Shown here in pieces: positions 34,040 through 42,415 of a stretch of DNA of 47,782 nt. Each line of letters opens with the position of its first letter. Positions within the stretch are counted from its first letter, which is position 1. The DNA lies in assembly GCF_000614975.1 (NCBI RefSeq), contig NZ_BALM01000031.1, positions 1 through 47,782 of the forward strand, in the 5' to 3' direction. The translations under genes were made by a program, and so were the position numbers. Below the pieces are notes generated by a model. The model had not been told where the DNA came from. It saw only the letters and a list, made by a program, of their open reading frames with translations, and did no database searches. This DNA comes from Shewanella marina JCM 15074. GTDB lineage: Bacteria; Pseudomonadota; Gammaproteobacteria; Enterobacterales; Shewanellaceae.

Positions 34040-35254
34040 TTATGCACTAGCTGCTGCTTGTAAACGGGGTAATGGTTTGTCATTTATTGGTAAGTGCAGC
34101 AAGGCTGCAATCAGCGCCATGGCAACGGTAGTCCACCAAATTGGGGTATAGCTGCCAGATATATCATAAATTTTACCGCCAACCCATGCGCCCAAAAAGC
34201 TGCCGATTTGATGACAGAAGAAAACTAAACCGTATAAGGTTGATAGATATTTTGCCCCAAATATTTGACGTACTAAACCAGACGTTAACGGGACCGTACC
34301 GAGCCAACAAAAGCCAATAGCACCACCAAAAATAGCCGCACTATGTTCGGTAATTGGTAGCGACACAAATAGTGCAATAATCACAGTACGCATTAGGTAG
34401 AGCGAACTCATGACATAACGTTTGTCAAAACGATCACCCATTACACCCCAAAAATATGAGCCAAAAATATTAAAGATACCCACATAAGCAAGCGCCATTG
34501 CTGCTGTTTGTGCTGATAGATGTTGGTCTGCAAGATAGCTGGGTAGATGAGTCGCAATAAACATCACTTGAAAACCACACACAAAAAATCCTGCATTAAT
34601 TAACCAATAATTGCGGTTATTCAAAGCTTCCGTTAATGCTTGTTTTAATGTTTGTTCATCAGTGCTTGGGTTATTGCTGTTAGTGTCTGTTTTATTGATC
34701 TTAATAAAGGCTGAGCAGGCCACCATAATACTACATAGCACTGCAAATACTTGTAGTGCGGTTTGCCAGTCATAGTTGGCTAATAATGATTGCGCGCCTG
34801 GGATGACCGCAAACATACCAAATGAACCTGCTGCTGTGGTTAAACCAAAAGCTTTGGCGGTATGTTCTGCTGGTACGACTTTGGCAACCGCGCCAAGAAT
34901 AATCACATAGCTAGTGGCACTTAACCCTAAGCCAATCAGTACACCGACAGAAAGATATAGCATCTCTGCATGGCTGGTGATTGAGGTCAAAAATAACCCC
35001 AGACCATAAGCAATTGCACCCAGAATAATAATGCGTTTAGCACCAAAACGATCGGATGCCATGCCAATAAAGGGTTGGAATAAACCAAACAATAAGTTTT
35101 GTAAGGCAATGGCAAAGCTAAAGAACTCTCGACCCGTACCAAAACTGGTTGAAATAGGCATCATAAAAATGCCAAAGGATTGTCTTATACCTAGGCTGAT
35201 AATTAAGATTGCAATACCGGCCCACACAAGTAGCGGCAGACGAAAAATACTCAT
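34040..35254 (-). CDS. MFS transporter, monocarboxylate-transporter-like
   Basis: 404 residues, 12 membrane helices. The helix 2-3 loop GMASDRFGAKR is the MFS signature; start SIFRLPLLVWAGIAILIISL and a second-half GVMGDRFDKRYVM loop. Similar proteins are annotated as MCT-type or oxalate/formate-like carriers, but no substrate is evident. Its ATG overlaps the stop codon of an upstream 63-residue gene (ATGA), so its translation is coupled to that gene. Confidence 0.85.
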   Translation of the reverse strand: MSIFRLPLLVWAGIAILIISLGIRQSFGIFMMPISTSFGTGREFFSFAIALQNLLFGLFQPFIGMASDRFGAKRIIILGAIAYGLGLFLTSITSHAEMLYLSVGVLIGLGLSATSYVIILGAVAKVVPAEHTAKAFGLTTAAGSFGMFAVIPGAQSLLANYDWQTALQVFAVLCSIMVACSAFIKINKTDTNSNNPSTDEQTLKQALTEALNNRNYWLINAGFFVCGFQVMFIATHLPSYLADQHLSAQTAAMALAYVGIFNIFGSYFWGVMGDRFDKRYVMSSLYLMRTVIIALFVSLPITEHSAAIFGGAIGFCWLGTVPLTSGLVRQIFGAKYLSTLYGLVFFCHQIGSFLGAWVGGKIYDISGSYTPIWWTTVAMALIAALLHLPINDKPLPRLQAAASA

Positions 35255-35442
35255 TTAGATGTCTCATTGGTTAAGTGATGCTGATCCATTTCGCTGTCAC
35301 CAGACATTTGATGACAACCTGCATGGGTCGCATTTTGGCTAAAGGCTTGTTGCAGTGGCTGACAATGATGTAAGCCCCATAAACTAAGCAGCAGCAACGC
35401 TAACCAACGTAATAGTTGTGCAGGTAAAGACTGAGAAAACAT
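35251..35442 (-). CDS. Small Cys/His/Met-rich exported or membrane protein coupled to the MFS gene
   Basis: 63 residues: a hydrophobic N-terminal segment (about 9-24, LLRWLALLLLSLWGLH), then a tail with HAGCHQMSGDSEMDQHH that is rich in His, Met and Cys. I do not recognise the family. Its TGA overlaps the MFS ATG by 4 bp (ATGA), which makes it a real coding candidate despite its size. The tail composition suggests metal binding in the periplasm, which is inference. Confidence 0.6.
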   Translation of the reverse strand: MFSQSLPAQLLRWLALLLLSLWGLHHCQPLQQAFSQNATHAGCHQMSGDSEMDQHHLTNETSK

Positions 35443-35539
35443 AAATCACTTAGATGATAAAAAAGCCGCGCATACTACCTAAGTTATTTAGATGTTGCTA
35501 ATGAATAAAAGGGAATAACACTATGCATGACATGCATAT

Positions 35540-35565
35540 AAAAAAATCCCAGCAGAGCTGGGATA
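35540..35565 (-). terminator. Intrinsic terminator of the DUF2884-like gene
   Basis: On the minus strand ATCCCAGC-TCT-GCTGGGAT is followed by seven T (35546-35540). It lies 36 bp after the gene's stop codon. Confidence 0.85.
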
Positions 35566-35600
35566 AGGTTGGGAGGACATACAAATTTATTTAATGCTGT

Positions 35601-36412
35601 TTATTGGGTGCTAATGACATTACCAAAAGGCTGTAGTTGTGGAATTTGTTGTTGAACTTGCTGACCCATTTTTTCTAACTGTTTTAACTGTTGGCACATC
35701 TGCTCAGCCTGTTGTTCAAATTGCTGTGAATGCTGCTCCATTTTTGCCGATAATTGTTCGCCATAGTTATCCATCATATTGCTAAAGTCATCCATGGATT
35801 GTTCAAGGCTTTGGTTTTCGTTATTGAACATCTGTTGACCTAAATTCATTAAAATGGTGCCAACTGAACTCTCTATTATTGATTGTAGTTGCTGTTCAAA
35901 TTCTGGTCCGAAAACTTGTTCTATTTGCTCACTTTTGGCACTTAAGTAGTACTCATTATTTTGTTGATTAGCGAGCTTTTTTATTTTGCTATTAACTTGT
36001 TCAACTAGCTTATCAAGCTGCCTGTTAGCATTGTCGCTCAGTAACGGTTGTAATGACTCCGTGACCGCAGTACTGGCAAATTGGCTGACATCACCAATAA
36101 AGGTCACCACTTTAGGTACCTGCGCAGTAATGGCATCTTGATATTGTTCAAGGGTATGACGTTGTTCATCGGTTAATGCTATTGATTCGCCATTGATTCG
36201 CAGTGTATCAGCACTAATTTGATATAGGGTTTTGCCTTCGTCGCTAAAGGTCACTTGCTGGGGGTTAACGGCCACATCGTAATTCATATCAACTGCGCAG
36301 TGGTCTGTTGAAAACTCATATTGGCAGCGGTTACTGTTGGTACTGCAATGAGGGTAAATACTGCAACAATACAGATGGCTTGCATGCGTTTAATACGGCT
36401 TGAATTAGTCAT
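35601..36412 (-). pseudogene. DUF2884/YggN-like exported protein, frame broken near 36337-36340
   Basis: The long frame covers 228 residues from NYDVAVNPQQVTF, with the helix-rich Gln-rich domain (coiled coil at about 140-215) and end PFGNVISTQ. Its normal start is missing. Extending upstream in the same frame gives NSNRCQYEFSTDHCAVDMNYD, and a signal peptide MQAICIVAVFTLIAVP lies in another frame from ATG 36385 or 36412. One added base at the CCAA (36337-36340) joins them. YggN/DUF2884 proteins begin with a signal peptide followed by a Cys-containing stretch, which fits. Function unknown; periplasmic. Confidence 0.72.
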
Positions 36413-36834
36413 TATTTTATCCTTGCACAATAGCGTGATTATTCAGTGTTAACTTGAATAGAGCAGATCTCATGCCAATTTTGTAATGTGCTGATATTTA
36501 AAATAAAACGGGATTCAGGCTAAATATTATTACGCTACTTGTAATACGGTTCACTAATTAACAGTGATTTTTACTAAAAAGTTAGGTAATTGGCTAAATA
36601 AACTAAAATCGCAGCAGGATTTGGCATTTATGCTAAGAATAGTGAGGTTTGCAAAATTATGCACTTATGTCGCAGTTAACGAGAGTTCAATCATAAAAGA
36701 TAAATAACAATGATTAGATGTAAAAGCTTGAACTTGCTAGCAAAAAAATGGATGCGATATGCGTAATGAGCCGAGTCGGCGTAAAATCTCCTCTTTATAA
36801 AAATGCAATATAGAGTTCTGTTCGCGGAGATGAG
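36413..36834. other. 422-bp divergent intergenic region
   Basis: It lies between the DUF2884-like gene (leftward) and the thioredoxin-DsbD-like gene (rightward). AT-rich, with no gene, terminator or clear operator that I can identify. Confidence 0.5.
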
Positions 36835-38238
36835 ATGACGGCGCTAAGAGTAGTTAAAGCAGCATGGTTTGCCATGTTGATGTTATTGGTAAGTACAGCG
36901 CAAGCTGCAACCTTCGATTCACAACATTTATGGTCAACAGATAATCAAGCTGCACCTCAAGTGAAGTTATATTTCTTCTGGTCAGAAACTTGTCCCCATT
37001 GTGCCAAAGCCCACCCTTTTATTGATGACTTAGCGGTTAAATATCCGTGGGTCAGTTTGTATTCTGAAAAAGTGACTGAAGATGGCGCATTTGACCGTCT
37101 ACAAGTTTTAGCCAATGCCACTAATCAAGCGGTAACCTCGGTGCCATTTGTGGCGGTATGTGGTCAAGCTATTATTGGTTATAGCAGCGCTGAAGTGACG
37201 GGTAAATATATTGAAGATAGTCTATTACAGTGTTACCAGCAGCTAGGTGGCAAGTTAGATAGTCATCAGCAACAGCGTGCTGATAGCAGCAGTAATCTTG
37301 ATAAACCACTGGCCCTATTTTCAACTTGTAGTGGTGAAGATGGCGATGCACCTTGTGGTAGCTCTGAGCCAGCCAATATTACCCCAGTAAAAACAGTACA
37401 ACCAATAGAAGTACCGTTAATTGGCGCAGTCGCACCAGAAAAAATGTCTCTGCCATTATTAACTGTAGTGTTAGCCGGCGTTGATGCGTTTAATCCATGT
37501 GCTTTCTTTGTATTGTTGTTCCTATTGTCAATTATGGTCAACGCTAAAAGCCGTGGTCGTATGCTGCTGGTTGGCGGTATTTTCGTGTTCTTCTCTGGCT
37601 TTATTTACTTCATCTTTATGTCTGCATGGCTCAATATTTTCCAATTATTGGGGGCGGGCAGCAGTGGTGGCACCATTATTTTAGTGGCGGGTCTATTGGC
37701 GTTAGTGGCAGGTACGCTCAATTTAAAAGATTTCTTCTTCTCCAAGGGCAAAGTGACCTTGTCGATGTCGACCGAAAATCGCACCAGCTTGATTAAACGT
37801 ATGGGTAAACTCTCCAGCGCCAGTAATTTACCGACCATGATTGTGGGCACCACTATCTTGGCCATTTTAGCTAATACTTATGAGTTGTTATGTACTGCGG
37901 GCTTCCCGATGATTTACACCAGTGTATTGTCGATGCATGAACTGCCAGTATTTGAACGCTATATGTATTTGGTGATGTACAACATCGTGTATGTGATCCC
38001 ATTAGCGACCATTGTGATTATTTTCAGTATGACGCTTGGTAAACGTAAGTTATCTGAAAAAGAGGGTGAGAGCTTAAAGCTAATGTCAGGTTTAATGATG
38101 TTTGGTTTAGGTGGCATGTTAGTGTGGGATCCGACCTCAATGCAAAACCCAGTATTGGCGATTGGTCTGATCTTAATGTCGATTATTATCACTATTATTA
38201 CAGTGCAAATCCGCAAGCGTCTTTCTAAGAAAAAATAA
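36835..38238 (+). CDS. Thioredoxin-fold domain fused to a CcdA/DsbD-like membrane domain
   Basis: 467 residues: a signal peptide (about 1-24), a periplasmic thioredoxin-like domain with redox motif ETCPHCAKAHPF (Cys at about 52 and 55), a linker with cysteines (STCSGEDGDAPCG), then about six membrane helices (210-460) with intramembrane cysteines in DAFNPCAFFVLLF and YELLCTAGFP. The paired membrane cysteines are the CcdA/DsbD electron-carrying layout. It would move reducing power from the cytoplasm to periplasmic disulfides. It differs from classical DsbD in having the thioredoxin domain N-terminal. ATG with GGAG 5 bp upstream. A terminator follows at 38245. Confidence 0.85.
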   Translation: MTALRVVKAAWFAMLMLLVSTAQAATFDSQHLWSTDNQAAPQVKLYFFWSETCPHCAKAHPFIDDLAVKYPWVSLYSEKVTEDGAFDRLQVLANATNQAVTSVPFVAVCGQAIIGYSSAEVTGKYIEDSLLQCYQQLGGKLDSHQQQRADSSSNLDKPLALFSTCSGEDGDAPCGSSEPANITPVKTVQPIEVPLIGAVAPEKMSLPLLTVVLAGVDAFNPCAFFVLLFLLSIMVNAKSRGRMLLVGGIFVFFSGFIYFIFMSAWLNIFQLLGAGSSGGTIILVAGLLALVAGTLNLKDFFFSKGKVTLSMSTENRTSLIKRMGKLSSASNLPTMIVGTTILAILANTYELLCTAGFPMIYTSVLSMHELPVFERYMYLVMYNIVYVIPLATIVIIFSMTLGKRKLSEKEGESLKLMSGLMMFGLGGMLVWDPTSMQNPVLAIGLILMSIIITIITVQIRKRLSKKK

Positions 38239-38244
38239 TCAATT

Positions 38245-38280
38245 ATGGACACGGCTAATCAATTAAGCCGTGTCCATTTC
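38245..38280 (+). terminator. Intrinsic terminator after the DsbD-like gene
   Basis: Stem ATGGACACGGCT (38245-38256) / AGCCGTGTCCAT (38266-38277), 9-nt loop, short T-run TTTC. Confidence 0.8.
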
Positions 38281-38361
38281 AACAATAGATTCCTTGTTTT
38301 ACTTACATGGTTTGATCATCGCTAATGCTAGACTGATTGCATTTAAGTTTAGGGAAAGCTT

Positions 38362-39216
38362 ATGCAACAAGAGTTATCGGTTGAATTACTGGTATGGATA
38401 TTATTAGGGATATCAGTATTAACTGCTTTTTTAAGACCCTATTTATGGTTAATACCATTAAGTCTGAGTTTAATTGGTGCGCTCTATTTAGGCATTGTTG
38501 ATTACATCAGTGTTGGGATTATTGTTGCGGGTTTATTACTTGCTTATGCGACTTATCGTTGCTCAATCGTCTGGCTAAAATTACTCGGTCATATATTAAC
38601 GTTAGGCTGGATAGCCGCACTCGCTCTACACCAGTTACCTGATGTAAATAACTGGCTTATGCTGGATCATGTTGTAACTGGCTCCTCAAGCATCCCCTTT
38701 AGTATGTATCTTAATTTTGATAAACCATTGGTGTTCTTTGGTTTACTGTTATTGTTCCCACAGTTACTTGATCAGCGGGAGTTTTATTGGTCTAAGGCAA
38801 TATTAACGAGTAGCCAAGTGTTAACCTTGATTACCGGCTTGCTCACGATTGTCGCTCTTGCTTGGTTATTGCAGCTTGTACATCTAGAGTGGAGTGTACC
38901 AAGTTGGTTATGGTTATTTGTTTTAAATAATTTACTGTTCACCTGTGTTGTTGAAGAAGCATTATTTAGAGGTTATATACAAAGGCAATTACTCAATTAC
39001 ATCTCTCCTGTATATGCGATTGCTATTACTAGCATATTGTTTGGTGCAGCCCATTATGCGGGTGGAATTAGGTTTATTGTTGTGGCCACATTAGCGGGTG
39101 CGGTTTATGGCATCGCCTATTATTGGACTCGTAAATTATCCATTGCTGTATTGGTACACTTCATTTTCAATATGATCCATCTAATATTTTTTACTTATCC
39201 AATGGCGCAACCTTGA
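38362..39216 (+). CDS. CPBP-family intramembrane glutamic endopeptidase
   Basis: 284 residues, about eight membrane helices. The CPBP/ABI catalytic motifs are intact: EEALFRGYIQR (the EExxxR box, about residues 196-206), GAAHYAGG with the second His, and the C-terminal HFIFNMIH. Members include Rce1-like prenyl-protein proteases and bacteriocin-immunity proteins; the target is unknown. The start ATG follows GGAAAG. It stands between a terminator and the metal-efflux genes and is probably a single-gene unit. Confidence 0.85.
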   Translation: MQQELSVELLVWILLGISVLTAFLRPYLWLIPLSLSLIGALYLGIVDYISVGIIVAGLLLAYATYRCSIVWLKLLGHILTLGWIAALALHQLPDVNNWLMLDHVVTGSSSIPFSMYLNFDKPLVFFGLLLLFPQLLDQREFYWSKAILTSSQVLTLITGLLTIVALAWLLQLVHLEWSVPSWLWLFVLNNLLFTCVVEEALFRGYIQRQLLNYISPVYAIAITSILFGAAHYAGGIRFIVVATLAGAVYGIAYYWTRKLSIAVLVHFIFNMIHLIFFTYPMAQP

Positions 39217-39321
39217 GCTTGATACATTTTGTCACTAGACCTAAATTCGGTTGTTTGTTCTAATAGCCGGTCTATCACTCTATTTCTATTGGAAAATTAG
39301 TTGTTTCACACCAAAGTAGCG

Positions 39322-39657
39322 ATGCAAACACTGCAATCAAAGCTGACACTAGTATTATTACTGGTGGTATTGGTGTCGCAATTATTTCCAACCTGTGTGG
39401 CAGCGGATATTCATTTCAGTGAACAATCTAAGTCGATGCAATTAATTGCAACTGACGTTGAGGCTGAGTGTTGTCACCAGCAGCAACATAGTTGTGAACA
39501 TAGTGCAGAATTTGATAATGATTTTCATACCTCTTGCCATCCACCGGTAGAACATAGTTTCGCCGCTGAATTCAATCGAATTAACGGCATTAGTCATTAT
39601 GATACTCGCTACAAAAATCGTAGTGATGCGCCACCTATTCCTCCTCCATACGCTTAA
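39322..39657 (+). CDS. Small Cys/His-rich exported protein upstream of the efflux operon
   Basis: 111 residues from ATG 39322 (a TTG at 39301 would add seven). A signal peptide (LTLVLLLVVLVSQLFPTCVA) precedes a mature part with ECCHQQQHSCEHS and FHTSCHPPVEH, a dense set of Cys and His, and a Pro-rich end PPIPPPYA. I do not recognise a named family. Its place just before a heavy-metal RND operon suggests a periplasmic metal-binding accessory. Confidence 0.65.
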   Translation: MQTLQSKLTLVLLLVVLVSQLFPTCVAADIHFSEQSKSMQLIATDVEAECCHQQQHSCEHSAEFDNDFHTSCHPPVEHSFAAEFNRINGISHYDTRYKNRSDAPPIPPPYA

Positions 39658-39843
39658 TCTCCTGTAACTAATCAAAATTTTATACATTAGTTAAGTCTAA
39701 TTTAATTAGTCATATCCTTTGCTTGGCATATGTTTGCTATGTGCAAAAGCGATGTGCAAGTTAAAGGTTGGCTTAGTCGTTGTCGCAATAGTTTACGTTG
39801 CGATGAGATTATTGGAGTTGTTCTCGTGAAGAGAGAGTTAACC

Positions 39844-41148
39844 ATGAGGTTGGCGACATACAAGCGTTGTGTTGCTGCCGTATATTTATGCTTATTAAGT
39901 CTGACGGTTACGCCAGCAATAGCACAATCAACACCGACGATAAAACGTATCGATTTAGCTTGGGTATTAGAGCAAACTTTGCTCAACAATAGCCAACTTC
40001 AAAGCTATCCCTATGAGCTGAGAGCCAGTGAAGCACTCACCTTACAAGCAGGCATTCGCCCAAACCCTAAATTGTCGCTATCTATTGAAAATATCTTAGG
40101 CAGTGGTGATAGAAAAGGGCTTGATAATGCCGAAGTGACCTTGGCGCTAAGTCAGCTGATTGAACTGGGTGACAAACGTCAGCGACGCATTGATCTGGCT
40201 CAGGCTGAGCAGCAGCAACAGCTAACTCAATATGAAATATTACGGTTAGACGTGTTGGCATTAGCGACTGAGCGATATTACCAATTGCTACGGTTGCAGG
40301 CACAACTCAGTTGGAATCAGCAACGCCTTAATATCGAACAACAAGCATTACAAACCATCACGACCCGCGCCAATGCAGGAGCCGTCACTCAAGCTGATGT
40401 CGCTAAAATGGCGCTCGGTTTTGCGGCATCTCAAGCAAGACAGCAGCAATTACTGGGAGAAGTGCAATTAGCTAAATATCAGTTAGCTGCCATGTGGAAT
40501 AGTGAGCCTCAGTTTGAGCAGATCAGCGGTGATTTACCTGCAATGACGCAAGTTCCTACCGCTGCCAGTGTATTAAATGCGATGGAAACCGCACCACAAT
40601 ATTTACACCTACTCAGCAGGGAGCGAGTGCTGCAAGCCAAATGGCGATTTGAACAATCAAAAGCGGTCACCGATGTGAATGTTGGCATTGGCGTACGCGG
40701 CTATGATGGTTTTGATAGCGGTGCGTTAATGTTTAATGTATCCATGCCAATCGCATTAGAAAATCCCAATCAAGGTAATATTTTAGCCGCTAAAATAGAC
40801 CAAAATAATGTGTTAGAACAACAGCGTATAGCGCGGAGTCAATTGCGACTTACCCTGTTAGAAATTCATCAAACGATGGTGAATAACGCCTCCCAAGTAC
40901 AGCGTTTGCAAACCCATTTATTACCGTTAGCGCAGCAGTTATTAAGTGATACACAGCGAGCCTATCAAACAGGCCAAGCCAATGTTTTGCAATTAATTGA
41001 TGCTCAATCTGAGCTATTTAAATTACAGCTAGCGGTGATCGACTTTAGCGCAATGGCTTATCAACAACTTCTCGAATTAGAACGAATTACTGGACAATCC
41101 ATGGTAGTGGCAACTCCTCATCAGCAAGCGTCACTGGAGACAAAATAA
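39844..41148 (+). CDS. czcC: TolC-family outer-membrane factor of a metal RND pump (CzcC-like)
   Basis: 434 residues from ATG 39844, chosen because it begins a signal peptide (YKRCVAAVYLCLLSL, cleaved near PAIAQ). The body has the long alpha-helical OEP repeats, with GIRPNPKLSLSIENILG, RANAGAVTQADVAKM and YQTGQANVLQLIDAQSELF as conserved duplicated segments. It forms the outer-membrane channel of the pump. Its TAA overlaps the next start codon (TAATG). Confidence 0.88.
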   Translation: MRLATYKRCVAAVYLCLLSLTVTPAIAQSTPTIKRIDLAWVLEQTLLNNSQLQSYPYELRASEALTLQAGIRPNPKLSLSIENILGSGDRKGLDNAEVTLALSQLIELGDKRQRRIDLAQAEQQQQLTQYEILRLDVLALATERYYQLLRLQAQLSWNQQRLNIEQQALQTITTRANAGAVTQADVAKMALGFAASQARQQQLLGEVQLAKYQLAAMWNSEPQFEQISGDLPAMTQVPTAASVLNAMETAPQYLHLLSRERVLQAKWRFEQSKAVTDVNVGIGVRGYDGFDSGALMFNVSMPIALENPNQGNILAAKIDQNNVLEQQRIARSQLRLTLLEIHQTMVNNASQVQRLQTHLLPLAQQLLSDTQRAYQTGQANVLQLIDAQSELFKLQLAVIDFSAMAYQQLLELERITGQSMVVATPHQQASLETK

Positions 41149-42403
41149 TGCAAAAGATATTAGCTCAATTAGTTGCAGTATGGGCAATGGTAGGTTTGCT
41201 ATTAGTGCCAACTCATCAAGTTTTTGCTGGTGGTGATCATGGCCATGGTCACGGGCATGAAGAGGAACAAGAACACGCGCCAGAGGGCCCACATGGCGGC
41301 CGCTTGTTAGAAAGTGGCGACTACAGCGTCGAAATTACCATGGCAGAAGCAGGCATTCCGCCTGAAATGCGAGTTTATGCCTATAAACAGGGTGAGTTAT
41401 TGCCGCCTAATGAGGTCAAGTTAGAGGTGTTACTCACCCGTTTAGGAGGGGTCACTGAGACAGTTCAGTTTAATGCCGAGCAAGATTATTTAGTCAGCCA
41501 ACAAAGTGTCGCTGAGCCGCATTCATTTGCGGTAGAAGTGCATGCCAGCATTGCTGAGCAAGACTTTGATTGGCATTACGATAACTTTAATGGCCGTACC
41601 GAAATTAATGATCGTTTATTAGCATTAGCAGGAATCGAAACACAACTAGCTGCTACTCAACAACTGCATTTTGTTGATCGCCTATTTGGCGTAGTCGCGC
41701 CCATTACTGACAAGCAGTTTAACCTGCATGCACCTTATGATGGCGTGATCAAACAGTTGCATGTCAGTGTGGGCGATAAGGTTAAACAAGATCAGCTTAT
41801 TGCCACCATTACGAATGCTAAAACGCTGCAAACCTATCAATTGTTTAGTCCAGCCAATGGTCAAATTACGCAGCAATATTTAACCGTGGGTAATCACACC
41901 GTTAATGGTGCATTGGTGCAAATTAGTGACCTTTCTCAAGTCTGGCTTGAGTTATCAGCCTTTCCTAACAATATCGCCAAATTAACGCTAGGGCAGAAAG
42001 TGACACTGGCTGATGACGATCACCATTCTCATGCGGGTCAAACTGAGGTGAGTTACATCGCGCCGATGATGACCGGCGGACATATTGCCAGAGTCCGTGC
42101 AGTACTGGATAACCCACAAGGTCAGTGGCGTCCGGGGATGCACATACAAGCAGATATTGAAACTGCAACCAAACAAGCCGCAGTGGCAGTAAAGGTGGAT
42201 GCGATACAAACCTTTATGGATAAGCCGCTGTGTTTGTGAAGCATGGCAATATCTTTGAAGCTCGCCCAGTAATCTTGGGCGAGTCAGACGGCAAATATGT
42301 AGAAGTGATTAATGGCTTAGCCAGTGGCACTGAATACGTCATCAAAAATAGCTATCTGCTGAAAGCCGATATTATGAAAAATGCCGCTAAGCATGTGCAC
42401 TAG
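41148..42403 (+). pseudogene. czcB: Periplasmic adaptor of a metal RND pump (CzcB-like), frame broken near 42227
   Basis: About 418 residues in full. After the signal peptide come a His-rich segment GGDHGHGHGHEEE and the motif APEGPHGGRLLE that mark metal-pump adaptors, then the lipoyl and beta-barrel adaptor domains (VSVGDKVKQDQL; QWRPGMHIQADIE). The frame ends early at 42239 after MDKPLCL. The other frame continues VFVKHGNIFEARPVILGESD to the normal end and TAG 42401-42403. Restoring a G at 42227 (CCG GCT) repairs it. It bridges the channel and the inner-membrane pump. Confidence 0.88.
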
Positions 42404-42415
42404 GAGTCAGTAAGC

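Noticed and set aside
39730..39843. Longer N-terminus for the CzcC-like protein from 39730
   Set aside because: The extra 38 residues have no signal-peptide character and would push the real signal peptide inside the protein; ATG 39844 starts it exactly.
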